The notes below the pieces were generated by a model. That model made no database searches. It had not been told where the DNA came from and saw only the letters and a program-made list of their open reading frames with translations. DNA of 64,000 nt, from positions 434,001-498,000 of the forward strand of contig NZ_JAUYHK010000016.1 of the NCBI RefSeq assembly GCF_030690045.1. The letters are read 5' to 3'. A program made the position numbers and the translations under genes. The stretch is from Thalassospira sp. GTDB taxonomy: Bacteria; Pseudomonadota; Alphaproteobacteria; Rhodospirillales; Thalassospiraceae. Positions within the stretch are counted from its first letter, which is position 1; each line of letters opens with the position of its first letter. This document shows, piece after piece, positions 45,528-54,423 of this stretch.

Positions 45528-46450
45528 TTGCCCGACATCAGTTATATATTACCGGTTTACAACAAGGTGGAAGCCTTGCCTTTTTTCTGAAATCCCTGCG
45601 AGATCAACAAGGGGATTTCACGGCAGAATATATTTTCATCGATGATGTCTCAACCGATCATTCCAAAGCCGTTCTACGCGAGATTATGGGCGATTGTGCC
45701 AATTTTCATCTGATTGAAAATACCGTCAATGCCGGGCCCGCGATCCGCCTCAATCAGGGAGCCAAAATTGCCCGCGGCAAATATCTGGCCCTGTTTGATT
45801 GTGATGAAATTCTCGCCCCTAACGCCGTTTCGACATTGCTGGCACTCGCACGCAATCATGATGCCGATATGGTGCATGGCAAATGGCAAAAAACCACTAA
45901 TTCAATCGACAAGGTAACGGCAGAAGCCATCCCACCGACGGCACCGAACCGGGTGTTTGATGACCCGCTGGCGCGCGTGCTCGGGCGCGGCATGGTCCGT
46001 ATGACATGGCTGGTTGAACAAAATCTGTTTCTGCAAGCAGGCGGATGTGACGAGCAGGTTTTTGTACAGGACGAATCGTTCCGGTTACGCCTTGCCGCCA
46101 AAGCCAAAAGGCTTGTTGATTCCGAGGCAATCATTACGATGGTACCCGATGTTGGCAGTCATGTGTCGTCCAACAATCTGCAACTGCATCATGACCGCTT
46201 TTTCATATTTTATAATTTCCTCACAGAGCACCCTGATCTTCCGGCCCCAACCCGTCGCAAACTTGTCGAGAAATGTATTTCTGCGGCCCGCAAGGCACGG
46301 CGGGATGGTGCCAAATTCCCCCTGATTTCCGTGATGTTTCATTATCTGCGCGCAAAGGCCGGACTGGCGACGCTGACACCCGACTCACTGGCCGGGCTGC
46401 GCGATCAATTTCTTGGCTTGAATTCTGTTCGGAGACCATCCAGACCGTGA
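45528..46450 (+). pseudogene. GT2-family glycosyltransferase gene with an in-frame break (frameshift)
   Basis: The protein needs two frames. From TTG 45528 the zero frame reads PDISYILPVYNKVEALPFF (typical GT2 N-terminus) and stops at TGA 45588. The -1 frame continues without loss as LKSLRDQQ...YIFIDDVSTDHSK and runs to 46450, carrying FDCDE (metal-binding DxD-like) at about 45796. One extra T in the T6 tract, or a -1 slip, restores a roughly 307-residue enzyme. It may be a pseudogene, a sequencing error, or a frameshifted gene. The only possible start in the zero frame is the TTG, with a weak ribosome site. The intact part from ATG 45686 lacks the N-terminal donor-binding strand. The O-antigen ligase overlaps its stop. 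Confidence 0.75.
45581..45620 (+). other. Candidate -1 frameshift site: slippery heptamer, stop and hairpin
   Basis: T_TTT_TTC at 45581-45587 is in the correct phase for the zero frame and is followed at once by TGA (45588-45590). Bases 45588-45596 (TGAAATCCC) pair perfectly with 45612-45620 (GGGATTTCA), a 9-bp stem with a 15-base loop. The stem starts right after the heptamer, closer than the 5-9 bases usual for stimulatory structures. Confidence 0.5.
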
Positions 46451-47697
46451 CTTTTGACACCCATAAAAGCCCCTTTGCCCGCTGGAGCCATCTGATTGCC
46501 TTTGGGCTGTTGTGTGCCGTACCACCACTTTTGTTATTTGCGCGTGCCGGGGCGGATATTGCCGTTGTACTGGTGGGTCTGATTTTCCTGACCAGAAGTG
46601 CGGTCAACAAGGATTGGGCGTGGGCACGGGAAATTGACATTCTGATTTTGCTGGGCATCTGGGTGATTTTAAATCTGCTGGTATCCCCCTTTGCCTATGA
46701 TATCGAACGCAGTTTTGGGCGATCCCTGTCCTGGTTGCGTTTTATTGTTTTCTATGTTGCCGTCACGCGCTGGTTACTGGTCGATAAAACTGCCCTAAAA
46801 ATCATGATCGGGGTCATGCTGGTCACCGTAACCATCGCAACCGCAGATGCAGCCTTCCAGTTTTTCAGCGGTCATTCCGCACTGGGCGGACAGCAAATAA
46901 CCGGTCGCCTGACCGGCCCTCTGGACCGACCCAATATCGGCATTTATCTTGCCAAGATTTGGTTTGCGGCGCTGACTCTGGCTTTTGCCTTTCGCCTGAT
47001 GTCCGGTGACAAAAAATTGTTGGGGATATGTCTTGGTCTAGCACCCTTTGTACTGACCATCATTTTCCTGAGTGGTGAACGCACAGCCAGCGTCCTGACC
47101 GTCGGGGCAATCATTTGTAGTCTGATCGGATTGTTTTTAGTGGGCGGCATATCCCGAATCATTGCCATTGCAACCGGAACGGTATGTGCCGGTGGTCTGA
47201 TTCTGCTGGTTTCGATGAGCGATCGTATCGCCGCCCGCCTGCAAGCCTTAAGCACGGTGCTGTCCGATTACAGCGAATCGATTTACGGTGAACTGGTTCT
47301 GCTTGGCTGGAAACTGTTTACCGAAAATCCGGTAACCGGCATTGGCATGGGCAATTTCGGGCGGGTTTGCCCTCCGTATCATGCGCAGGGACTGATTGCC
47401 GAATGCCAGCCCCATCCGCATAATTTCTATATCGAATGGCTGTCCGATACCGGGATTTTGGGGACCCTTCCATTTTTGGTATTTGTGGCCGTCATTGTTT
47501 TCGCCGGTCTGCGGCGCATCCGACCGGGGCACCCGCAAACATTCCTTGCCGGTCTTTATATTGGGACCCTTGCCCTGTCGCTGTTTCCTTTGGCCGCGAC
47601 GCAAAGTGCGTTTTCAAACTGGCCGGCCATCGTCGCCTGGACCTCGATTTCCTGTGCGGTTGCGGCGCTTCGCAGTCTCGACACCCAAAAATCCTGA
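46447..47697 (+). CDS. O-antigen ligase / Wzy-type polysaccharide polymerase-ligase
   Basis: 416 residues. GTG at 46447 overlaps the stop of the glycosyltransferase gene (GTGA). Around eleven membrane segments. The family's large periplasmic loop contains LLGWKLFTENPVTGIGMGNFG and PHPHNFYIEWLSDTGILG, the Wzy_C signature with its conserved His. Such proteins join O-antigen to lipid A-core or polymerise repeats at the periplasmic face. With a glycosyltransferase in front it may belong to the same surface-polysaccharide system as the locus at 248-2662. Confidence 0.9.
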   Translation: MTFDTHKSPFARWSHLIAFGLLCAVPPLLLFARAGADIAVVLVGLIFLTRSAVNKDWAWAREIDILILLGIWVILNLLVSPFAYDIERSFGRSLSWLRFIVFYVAVTRWLLVDKTALKIMIGVMLVTVTIATADAAFQFFSGHSALGGQQITGRLTGPLDRPNIGIYLAKIWFAALTLAFAFRLMSGDKKLLGICLGLAPFVLTIIFLSGERTASVLTVGAIICSLIGLFLVGGISRIIAIATGTVCAGGLILLVSMSDRIAARLQALSTVLSDYSESIYGELVLLGWKLFTENPVTGIGMGNFGRVCPPYHAQGLIAECQPHPHNFYIEWLSDTGILGTLPFLVFVAVIVFAGLRRIRPGHPQTFLAGLYIGTLALSLFPLAATQSAFSNWPAIVAWTSISCAVAALRSLDTQKS

Positions 47698-47702
47698 AAT
47701 GA

Positions 47703-47738
47703 AAAACACCCGCGACGGCATGACCGGACGGGTGTTTT
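47703..47738. terminator. Bidirectional terminator
   Basis: AAAACACCCG and CGGGTGTTTT, a 10-bp stem with a 16-base loop, between the convergent ligase and LpoA-like genes. The A- and T-runs serve both strands. Confidence 0.9.
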
Positions 47739-47763
47739 CTTTGCAAATTCCAGACAAAGACGA

Positions 47764-49206
47764 TCAGAAGACCTGATCAAACGCCATCGGGGCCGGGCTG
47801 ATGACCTTGGCACCATCCGGGGCAATTTGCATGATGACATAGCCCCGTTGTGATCGTCCGTCGCGATCCAGCCGGAAAATACCATCGACCCCGGCAAAGC
47901 CGGTGGCTGTCATCATCGCATCTTGCGTAATGCCGCTATCCGATCCGGCCAGAACGGCGGCAAGGGCCGCACTGTCATAGGCAAGGCTGGCGATGCGCGG
48001 GGGCTGTCCACCAAATGTCCGGTTATAGCGTTCTGAAAACAGCGCCCAGTTTTCCGGGTCCGGTGCGGCAAAAATTCCGCCCCGCAGCGCCGGTTCGCTA
48101 AACAGTCCCGGATCGTTCCAGCCAAATGTCCCGATAAACTGAATGCGCGTCGGGTCCACATCGAAATAGGTCAAAAGAGCGGAAACCTGCCGCAATTCCC
48201 CGCCGGTTGCGGGTAAAATCAAGGCATCGAAATTCGGATCGCCCAGCGTATCAAGCCCTTCAAGCCGTTGCAGGGCACGCCTTGCCGCCGCCGATCCGTC
48301 TGCCTGCAATTCGGCGCGACGCGACCGCAGGGCCGCCCGGCGGCCATCATAATTGGCAAAATCACGAATGGTTTGTTCCAGCCCCTCTGATCCCGGCTGA
48401 TAAAAGGCGACCCGGCTCAGCGTGCCGCCTGCCCGTGCGACAATCTGCTCCATGCCCGATGCAAGCTGACGGCCATAATCGCTTTGCGGCAACAAGGCGG
48501 CAAAACGGGTTTTGCCCTGGGTCGTTGTATATCCGACCGCACGGCTGATCTGGTCTTCGGGCACCAGCCCGCCAATCCAGACACCCGGTTCGGCAATGCG
48601 TTGATTATTGGAAAAAGACAGGACCGGTACCCCGGCCTGACGGGCAACTTCGCCAGCCCCGCTGACCGATTCGGCAAAAAGCGGGCCCAAAATCAGATCA
48701 GCCCCGGCATTGATCGCCTCGGTCGCGGCCGACCTGCCCCCTTCATAGGTGCCTGCCGTATCAATCGGCATCAACACAAAATCATCCCGGGCAATATCAA
48801 ACATCGCAAGTTCAGCCGCATGACGCATCGCCCGGCCCAGATCGGCGCTGGATCCGCTCAGCGGCAACAGCAATGCCACCCGCTTTTCATTGATTGTTGC
48901 GTCATCATTATAAGTATTGGGCAGGATATATCCTGATCCATCTGCCATCGGCTGATCAGATGGCCACGGGCTGGGATCGGGAATCAGGACCTGATTGGGG
49001 GGTCGCGACGGATCGCCCGCCGCCCCGTTTGCCACAACCGGGGCCGGGTCCTGTTGCGAACCAAAAAGGTCCGTGATACTCGTCGTAGCATTACATGCCG
49101 CAAGCCCCAGCGAGAGGATCACAACAGATGCCGTCCGGCGCGCGACCCGGCTCAATGCCAAACATCCGTTCTTCAGACCGGACGGATGATGTTTCCGAAA
49201 ACCCAC
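47764..49206 (-). CDS. LpoA/YraM-like lipoprotein (penicillin-binding protein activator family)
   Basis: 480 residues from the GTG at 49206 (GGGAGG five bases upstream; GTG 49212 is an alternative). Lipobox LGLAAC in a long N-region. The body is a type I periplasmic binding fold: VALLLPLSGSSADLGRAMRHAAELA, LILGPLFAESVSG, ISRAVGYTTTQGKTRFAALLPQSDYG and a C-terminal lobe. In gammaproteobacteria the homologue activates PBP1A; in alphaproteobacteria the role is inferred from homology. It is divergent from rsmI, and their starts overlap, the classic lpoA-rsmI-yraN arrangement. Confidence 0.9.
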   Translation of the reverse strand: MGFRKHHPSGLKNGCLALSRVARRTASVVILSLGLAACNATTSITDLFGSQQDPAPVVANGAAGDPSRPPNQVLIPDPSPWPSDQPMADGSGYILPNTYNDDATINEKRVALLLPLSGSSADLGRAMRHAAELAMFDIARDDFVLMPIDTAGTYEGGRSAATEAINAGADLILGPLFAESVSGAGEVARQAGVPVLSFSNNQRIAEPGVWIGGLVPEDQISRAVGYTTTQGKTRFAALLPQSDYGRQLASGMEQIVARAGGTLSRVAFYQPGSEGLEQTIRDFANYDGRRAALRSRRAELQADGSAAARRALQRLEGLDTLGDPNFDALILPATGGELRQVSALLTYFDVDPTRIQFIGTFGWNDPGLFSEPALRGGIFAAPDPENWALFSERYNRTFGGQPPRIASLAYDSAALAAVLAGSDSGITQDAMMTATGFAGVDGIFRLDRDGRSQRGYVIMQIAPDGAKVISPAPMAFDQVF

Positions 49207-50144
49207 TCTCACCTCCCAAATGCTCTTCTGACCCGCAGGGTAATGCGGCTGATGACGCAAGTAAACCGGATCAAGCACATCTGCCGTTATCAGCAGGGCT
49301 TTATCTGGTGGCTACTCCAATCGGTAATTTGGGCGATATTACGTTCCGTGCGCTGGAAATGCTTAAACGCGCCCATATTATTTTGTGCGAAGACACCCGC
49401 ACATCGGGCAAATTGCTGTCGCGCTATGGCATAAAAACCAAACGCATCGCCTATCACGAACATAATGCCGAAAAAATCCGCCCCGAAATCATGCGCCGTC
49501 TGGCCGATGGGCAGGCACTTGCGCTGATTTCCGATGCAGGCACCCCGCTTATCAACGATCCGGGGTACAAGCTGGTGCGCGATTGTCAGGCCGCCGGGTT
49601 TAATGTCACCACCGCACCGGGGGCCTGTTCGCCGATTGTTGCTCTGATCCTGTCGGGCCTGCCATCTGATCATTTTTTTTATGGCGGGTTTTTGTCGCCG
49701 AAAACCACGGCGCGCAAACGCGAATTGTCTGGCTTCACCGCCATTCCCGGTTCGCTGATTTTCCTTGAAAGCCCCAAGCGTCTTGCCGCCAGTCTGGCGG
49801 ATATGGCAGAAATTCTTGGCGCGGACCGGCCCGCCGCCGTCACCCGCGAACTGACCAAAATGTTCGAGGAAATCCGCCCCGGAACCCTTGCCGATCTGGC
49901 CGCCCATTATAAAGAAGCCGGTGCGCCCAAGGGTGAAGTCGTCGTCGTGATCGGCCCGGCTCCAAAATCAGACAATGGCCCGGATGCCGATGCAATTGAT
50001 GCGCGCCTGCGCGATCTTTTGAAAACCCTGCGCACCAAGGAAGCCGCCGATATTCTGGCGCGCGAAACCGGCATGGCCAAACGCGATCTGTATAACCGCG
50101 CCCTTGAACTTGCCCGTGCCGACAAAGACGGGTCGGCATCATAA
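49155..50144 (+). CDS. rsmI: 16S rRNA (cytidine-2'-O)-methyltransferase
   Basis: 329 residues from ATG 49155; the conserved domain begins only at LYLVATPIGNLGDITFRALE, so about 45 residues are an unusual N-terminal leader and the start is uncertain. SAM-dependent tetrapyrrole-methylase fold with CEDTRTSGKLLSRYGI, LISDAGTPLINDPG and TAPGACSPIVALILSGLP. It methylates C1402 of 16S rRNA. One base is shared with the yraN start. Confidence 0.96.
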   Translation: MPNIRSSDRTDDVSENPLSPPKCSSDPQGNAADDASKPDQAHLPLSAGLYLVATPIGNLGDITFRALEMLKRAHIILCEDTRTSGKLLSRYGIKTKRIAYHEHNAEKIRPEIMRRLADGQALALISDAGTPLINDPGYKLVRDCQAAGFNVTTAPGACSPIVALILSGLPSDHFFYGGFLSPKTTARKRELSGFTAIPGSLIFLESPKRLAASLADMAEILGADRPAAVTRELTKMFEEIRPGTLADLAAHYKEAGAPKGEVVVVIGPAPKSDNGPDADAIDARLRDLLKTLRTKEAADILARETGMAKRDLYNRALELARADKDGSAS

Positions 50145-50530
50145 TGGCCTGGCGACGAGAGAACAGCCCGCAGGATCGCCGCCATACCCGCCGCATCGCC
50201 GAACGTGGCGGGCGGGTGGCGGAATTGATGTGCCGGATCTGGTTGCGCCTGACCGGACACCGGATTCTTGCCAGCCGCTATCGCTGCCGGGCCGGGGAAA
50301 TTGATATTATCGCCACCAAAAACAATATCCTGATCGCCATCGAGGTCAAACGCCGTGCAAATCACACCACAGCACTGGAATCCATTTCCCGGCGGCAGCA
50401 ACAGCGCATTGCAAAAAGCCTTGAAATCTATGCCGGGCAGAACGGCTTTGACGGTGATCTGCGCTGTGATGTCATGACGGTCGGTCACCGCATGGGCATC
50501 CGCCATCTGAAAAATGCCTGGATGATATAA
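50144..50530 (+). CDS. yraN: YraN/UPF0102 family endonuclease-like protein
   Basis: 128 residues. The Holliday-junction-resolvase-like fold has the catalytic-type pattern RCRAGEIDIIATKNNILIAIEVKRR (E, D, E-x-K), kept here. ATG overlaps the rsmI stop (TAATG), so the pair is one transcript. Its cellular role is unproved. Confidence 0.93.
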   Translation: MAWRRENSPQDRRHTRRIAERGGRVAELMCRIWLRLTGHRILASRYRCRAGEIDIIATKNNILIAIEVKRRANHTTALESISRRQQQRIAKSLEIYAGQNGFDGDLRCDVMTVGHRMGIRHLKNAWMI

Positions 50531-50612
50531 ATACCGAATAAAACATTGATTTTACATATTTTTTTATCAAGCGGCAGCACGCATGTAAAGTTTTTTCAGA
50601 TTTTTTGAAAAA

Positions 50613-50645
50613 GTTCTTGATTTGTTCTTTTCTCTGTGGCATAAG
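50613..50645 (+). promoter_or_regulatory. Putative LexA (SOS) box over a sigma-70-like promoter
   Basis: GTTC-N7-GTTC (50613-50627) equals the alphaproteobacterial LexA consensus. It covers a -35-like TTGATT (50617-50622), with CATAAG 17 bases further on (50640-50645) as -10. No gene follows in a usable frame; a terminator ends the transcript after about 55 bases. An 8-base fixed pattern is expected about twice by chance in 64 kb on both strands, so the promoter context is the main support. Confidence 0.5.
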
Positions 50646-50678
50646 AGAAAAATCAACGGGGTAAATACGCCCGGACCG

Positions 50679-50710
50679 AACCCGCAAAGCCTTGTGCCTT
50701 GCGGGTTTTT
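50679..50710 (+). terminator. Rho-independent terminator
   Basis: AACCCGCAA / TTGCGGGTT, 9-bp perfect stem with an 11-base loop, followed by TTTTT. It lies 149 bases after yraN and about 55 after the candidate promoter start, so it may end either transcript. Confidence 0.88.
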
Positions 50711-51303
50711 GCGTTTGGCGCCAGATAAAACAGGTGAAAGAGACGATGATGCGGCGATACATAAACAGACAAGGCGGCGGGCCAGCCCGCAAGAGGGTAA
50801 CCGGCGGGTGGAAAAGCCATTACGGTGGCAGTGCGCAGGCGGTCTGACCCGGCCATTTGTCAAGACGCCCGAATTGCGTCTTGTCTGCGGCGTGCATGGT
50901 GGCAACATTTCCTGACAGTTTCGGGCAGCGTCCGGTTTTGCCGGGGGCGGCAGGCGCGGGTGACGGGTCCGGCATGAAGGGACGCATGCCGGGCGGCGGC
51001 AGGGAATGCCATGCCCGCATGTGCGGGAACCGGTTTTGCGCGAATGACGGGGGTGATCGTCATTTTCCTGCGCCCCCGAAGTTCTGCGCCAAAATCACAC
51101 GGGGGCAGTGCGTCCTGTTGGCGACAGGGCCTGCCTGATGTGGTGCCGGGTGCCGTCGACCCTTGCCGGAGGTGGGCGAGAACGGGCAGCAGGCAGGAAA
51201 ATCGGCGCGACATGTTCCGATATCCAGACGAATGACCCGCAAGACTTCCTGCGAGGACAGGCCGGGTTGCTCGGTGCCTGATTTTCCGATTTACGACAGC
51301 TTT
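50711..51303. other. Gene-free GC-rich stretch with hairpins
   Basis: No open frame here shows codon use like the neighbours. Several short inverted repeats occur: CAAGACGC/GCGTCTTG (50861-50883) and CCCGCA/TGCGGG (about 51017-51030). A string near 51040 reads like the CGTCATTCGCGCAAAA type of intergenic repeat on the minus strand. A 33-residue basic ORF with a fair ribosome site starts at 50747 but is not supported otherwise. Neither RNase P RNA nor tmRNA signatures were found. Confidence 0.6.
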
Positions 51304-51711
51304 TCAGGGATGCATTTTTGCTCCTTTGGTAATCTTGTCAGCCAGTCGTTTTTCCGCACGGAACGCAATCCCGACAACCTTGGCGTCATCCGGCGAAAAT
51401 TTCGCAAAAACGGTACGGTTTGCCGCATCATGGCTGGTTGTGAACATCTCTTCGACATATAGCGATGCTGTCACACCCCGATCCAGTACGCGGCGATGAA
51501 TTTTGGTCAGGGTCCCCTGATCCGCAGCAAGTACGATCGCCGGTTGGATCGAGAGAGGATTATAGATATTCTGGTCGTGATCGATATAAGCTTCACCAAT
51601 AATATTGGGGAACTGTGCAACGATGCCGCTCATTAAAAAAGCTGTGACATTCAACGATTGCCAGCTTTCCAGATCATTGCGCAGCACAATGGCAACTTTG
51701 GTATCGAACAT
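51304..51711 (-). CDS. DUF2000 family protein
   Basis: 135 residues. MFDTKVAIVLRNDLESWQSLNVTAF, a segment with PIVLA-type strand (QPAIVLAADQ), and FTTSHDAANRTVF, matching DUF2000, a peptidyl-tRNA-hydrolase-II-like fold of unknown function. It is divergent from an AraC-family regulator with 33 bases between the starts, a recurrent pairing. Confidence 0.85.
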   Translation of the reverse strand: MFDTKVAIVLRNDLESWQSLNVTAFLMSGIVAQFPNIIGEAYIDHDQNIYNPLSIQPAIVLAADQGTLTKIHRRVLDRGVTASLYVEEMFTTSHDAANRTVFAKFSPDDAKVVGIAFRAEKRLADKITKGAKMHP

Positions 51712-51744
51712 GGGCGGGGCATCCTTTGGGTTCTGAAAACAACA

Positions 51745-52605
51745 ATGAATGATGCTTTAAACCAAAGCGAAACCGCCGGTCTTGAACGATTGTGCAGGCC
51801 GGATCGCCGCGAACAGTTTATTGAAGCCCCGGCCCTGCCCGGCATTGAACGGATTGAGGCCCGTTTTTACGGCAATATGTTCGCCCCGCATCGTCACGAT
51901 ACTTATGCACTGGGCATCACCCTGCATGGTGTTCAGACATTTCACTATCGCGGATCGCATCACGCCAGCCAGCCAGGCAATATCATCGTCCTGCATCCCG
52001 ACGAACTCCATGACGGCGGTGCCGGCACCGATGATGGATTGCGCTATCGCATGCTGTATCTTGAGCCGGGCCTGCTGCAACGCGGCCTAGGATCAGGTGC
52101 AATATCCCTGCCCTTTGTCACCGATCCGGTGATTTCCGACCCGGTGCTGCGGGCAACGCTGGCCCTGATGCTTGCGCATCTTGATCAGGAAATGGACGCC
52201 CTTCTGATCGATCATTTCATTTGTGACATAGCAGACGGACTGGCGAGTCATGCAAAGGAACCGCGTAAAGGAATCAGCCTGCTTGCACTTGAACGGATGG
52301 AGCGGGCGCGTGATTATCTTGAAGCCAATTTTGACCGACCTGTCTTGTCGGCAGAACTTGAAGACATCACCGGGCTGGATCGCTATCGCCTCATCCGGCA
52401 GTTTCGCGCCTGTTTCGCCACCACGCCCTACCGGTTTTTGATGATGCGCCGCCTGCAAAAATCCCGTGCCCTGATTGCACAGGGGCATCCGTTGGTTGAT
52501 ATCGCAGGAGAAACCGGATTTGCCGATCAAAGCCACCTGAACCGGCATTTTAAACGCGCCTTTGGCGTCACGCCGGGCCGCTGGGCAGAACTGGTCCGCG
52601 CCTGA
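51745..52605 (+). CDS. AraC-family transcriptional regulator
   Basis: 286 residues from the ATG at 51745. N-terminal cupin (FAPHRHDTYALGITLHGVQTF, with HxH, and GNIIVLHPDELHDGG) and two C-terminal helix-turn-helix motifs (LSAELEDITGLDRYRLIRQFR and LVDIAGETGFADQSHLNRHFKRAFG). It probably controls the divergent DUF2000 gene and itself through the short intergenic region. The ligand is unknown. Confidence 0.94.
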   Translation: MNDALNQSETAGLERLCRPDRREQFIEAPALPGIERIEARFYGNMFAPHRHDTYALGITLHGVQTFHYRGSHHASQPGNIIVLHPDELHDGGAGTDDGLRYRMLYLEPGLLQRGLGSGAISLPFVTDPVISDPVLRATLALMLAHLDQEMDALLIDHFICDIADGLASHAKEPRKGISLLALERMERARDYLEANFDRPVLSAELEDITGLDRYRLIRQFRACFATTPYRFLMMRRLQKSRALIAQGHPLVDIAGETGFADQSHLNRHFKRAFGVTPGRWAELVRA

Positions 52606-52722
52606 CGTAATTAGGATGCGAACCCATAATTGGTCAAAACCGGTTTGCTTTAAAACTCCTTAACCCAATTGGCCCATATTCAGGGTTGAGACATTCGGGG
52701 AATTCGGGGCGAGAACCGATAA

Positions 52723-53388
52723 ATGACGACATTTTCTGCCGTGATGCGGCGGGTTGCCGCCTGTATTGCAAGGTTAAGGCATTATATCACACAGGCCGGG
52801 CCGATTTTGGTGATTGTGCCAATGATGGCGATTGTGTCGCTTGCGGGATGCACATCCCTGGTGATCGGGGCCGGTGCGACGGCCGGGGTATCGGCCATGC
52901 AGGAGCGCGGGTTTCAGGGCGCGGTTTCGGATGCGGCCATTACCGCCAATCTGTGGCGCAAATATCTTGAAGTCGATGAAAACATGTTTCGCATGATCGA
53001 TATCGAGGTGGTCGAGGGCGAGGTGTTGCTGGCGGGGCAGGTCCGCAACCCCGAACATCAGCTTGAAGCCGTCAGAATCGCCTGGCAGACTGACGGGGTC
53101 AAACGGGTTCATAACGAAATCGCCGTGACCGAACCGGTCAGCCTGATGACCACGGCCAATGATCTTTTGATCACCACCCGCATCAAAACCGCCCTGATGT
53201 TCGATACCGATGTCTATGCCATCAATTACAGCATCGAAACCGTCAATGGGACGGTTTACATCATGGGCATCGCCCAGAATGAAACCGAACGCGATCAGGT
53301 GATATCCCATGCCCGCAATACCGGCTATGTTAGGCGCGTGATCAGCCATGTCCGGCTGAAAGATGATCCCACACGTCAAAGGATATAA
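52723..53388 (+). CDS. BON-domain lipoprotein (DolP/YraP-like)
   Basis: 221 residues. Long N-terminal leader, lipobox LAGC (about residue 43), then two BON domains: NLWRKYLEVDENMFRMIDIEV...VLLAGQVRNPEHQLEAV and TRIKTALMFDTDVYAINYSIET...VYIMGIAQNETERDQV. E. coli DolP follows yraN-type genes and helps outer-membrane integrity. The context (rsmI, yraN, then this) is conserved apart from the inserted DUF2000/AraC block. Envelope maintenance role inferred. Confidence 0.93.
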   Translation: MTTFSAVMRRVAACIARLRHYITQAGPILVIVPMMAIVSLAGCTSLVIGAGATAGVSAMQERGFQGAVSDAAITANLWRKYLEVDENMFRMIDIEVVEGEVLLAGQVRNPEHQLEAVRIAWQTDGVKRVHNEIAVTEPVSLMTTANDLLITTRIKTALMFDTDVYAINYSIETVNGTVYIMGIAQNETERDQVISHARNTGYVRRVISHVRLKDDPTRQRI

Positions 53389-53396
53389 AAATCCCG

Positions 53397-54380
53397 GTGC
53401 CCCCTGTTCTGAATGACGCTGATTCTGATCGTCGCTGGCTGATTGATTATGCCAGAGGCCAGTTTCCCGACGCCACCGCCGCCGAAGCCGCCCTGCGGTT
53501 TGCCCGGCTGGATGATCCGGCACGCGATCTTGCCCCTTATCAGACCCGGCTGGATGACATCGCCCGCGATCTGGAACGCACCATTGCCAATGTGACAGGC
53601 GGCGCGGGTGATCCGGATGCCCGCGATCTTGCCACCGCCTTGCAGGAAGTCATTCCCGGTTATCACGGTTTTCAGGGGGATGGCGACAATTACGACGATA
53701 TCGGCAATGCCAGCCTGATGCAGGTGATGGATCGCAAACGCGGTCTGCCGGTTGCCTTGTCGCTTCTGTATCTGCATGCGGCGGCGCGGTGCGGTATTGA
53801 TATGACCGGTATTGATTTTCCCGGCCATTTTCTGTTGCGCCTTCAAGCCGGGGGCGAACGGGTGCTGATTGATCCGTTCCATGACGGCATGGTGCTGGGT
53901 GCGGCCGAACTCCGCGAATTGCTGAAGGCTTTTCATGGGCTGGATGCGGAATTACAACCCGAACATTACCGCGAAGCCTCTGATATTGCTGTTTTGTTAC
54001 GACTTCAAAACAATATTAAAGTCCGCGCCATGCGCAATGGCAATCTTGACCTTGCCCTTGATGTTGTTGAACGCTGTTTGCTGATTGCGCCCGATCATGG
54101 CGGGCTTTGGCATCAGGCAGGCGCATTGTATGCCCGGGTCGGACGGGACAAAGAGGCCCTTGAAGCGTTCGAGAAATTCCTGACCTTCAATCAGGACCCC
54201 ACCCACCGCCAACGTATCAAAATCCTGATCGCCGAATTGACCGAACGGTTGCATCCGGCCCCCACACCCCCGTCCCCGGCGATGCCCGTGTCGCTTCATC
54301 CGGCAAAATCACCCGCTCGGGAATCACGCACGCCCCCGGATGATTCGAGCCCCGATGATCCTGCCGGACAGGATCGGTAA
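53397..54380 (+). CDS. SirB1/TPR transglutaminase-like protein
   Basis: 327 residues from the GTG at 53397, eight bases after the BON gene. N-terminal helical region, a transglutaminase-like SirB1 domain (YDDIGNASLMQVMDRKRGLPVALSLLYLHAAARCGI, GIDFPGHFLLRL, LIDPFHDG), then a tetratricopeptide-like pair (LDLALDVVERCLLIAPDHGGLWHQAGALYARVG) and a low-complexity proline/serine tail. Function unknown. It shares a transcript with the BON gene. Confidence 0.9.
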   Translation: MPPVLNDADSDRRWLIDYARGQFPDATAAEAALRFARLDDPARDLAPYQTRLDDIARDLERTIANVTGGAGDPDARDLATALQEVIPGYHGFQGDGDNYDDIGNASLMQVMDRKRGLPVALSLLYLHAAARCGIDMTGIDFPGHFLLRLQAGGERVLIDPFHDGMVLGAAELRELLKAFHGLDAELQPEHYREASDIAVLLRLQNNIKVRAMRNGNLDLALDVVERCLLIAPDHGGLWHQAGALYARVGRDKEALEAFEKFLTFNQDPTHRQRIKILIAELTERLHPAPTPPSPAMPVSLHPAKSPARESRTPPDDSSPDDPAGQDR

Positions 54381-54404
54381 CCCTGACTTGTTGCTTATCC
54401 AGCA

Positions 54405-54423
54405 AGGCCGCATTGCGGCCCTT
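54405..54423 (+). terminator. Probable terminator
   Basis: AAGGCCGC / GCGGCCCTTT: 6-bp GC stem with a 3-base loop and a short T-run. Weaker than others in the window. Confidence 0.55.

Noticed and set aside
50622..50915. 97-codon frame downstream of yraN
   Set aside because: It runs through a clear terminator (50679-50710), has no family resemblance and no neighbour-like codon pattern.
50850..51250. Possible RNase P RNA or tmRNA in the GC-rich stretch
   Set aside because: The hallmark strings of both RNAs are absent on either strand.
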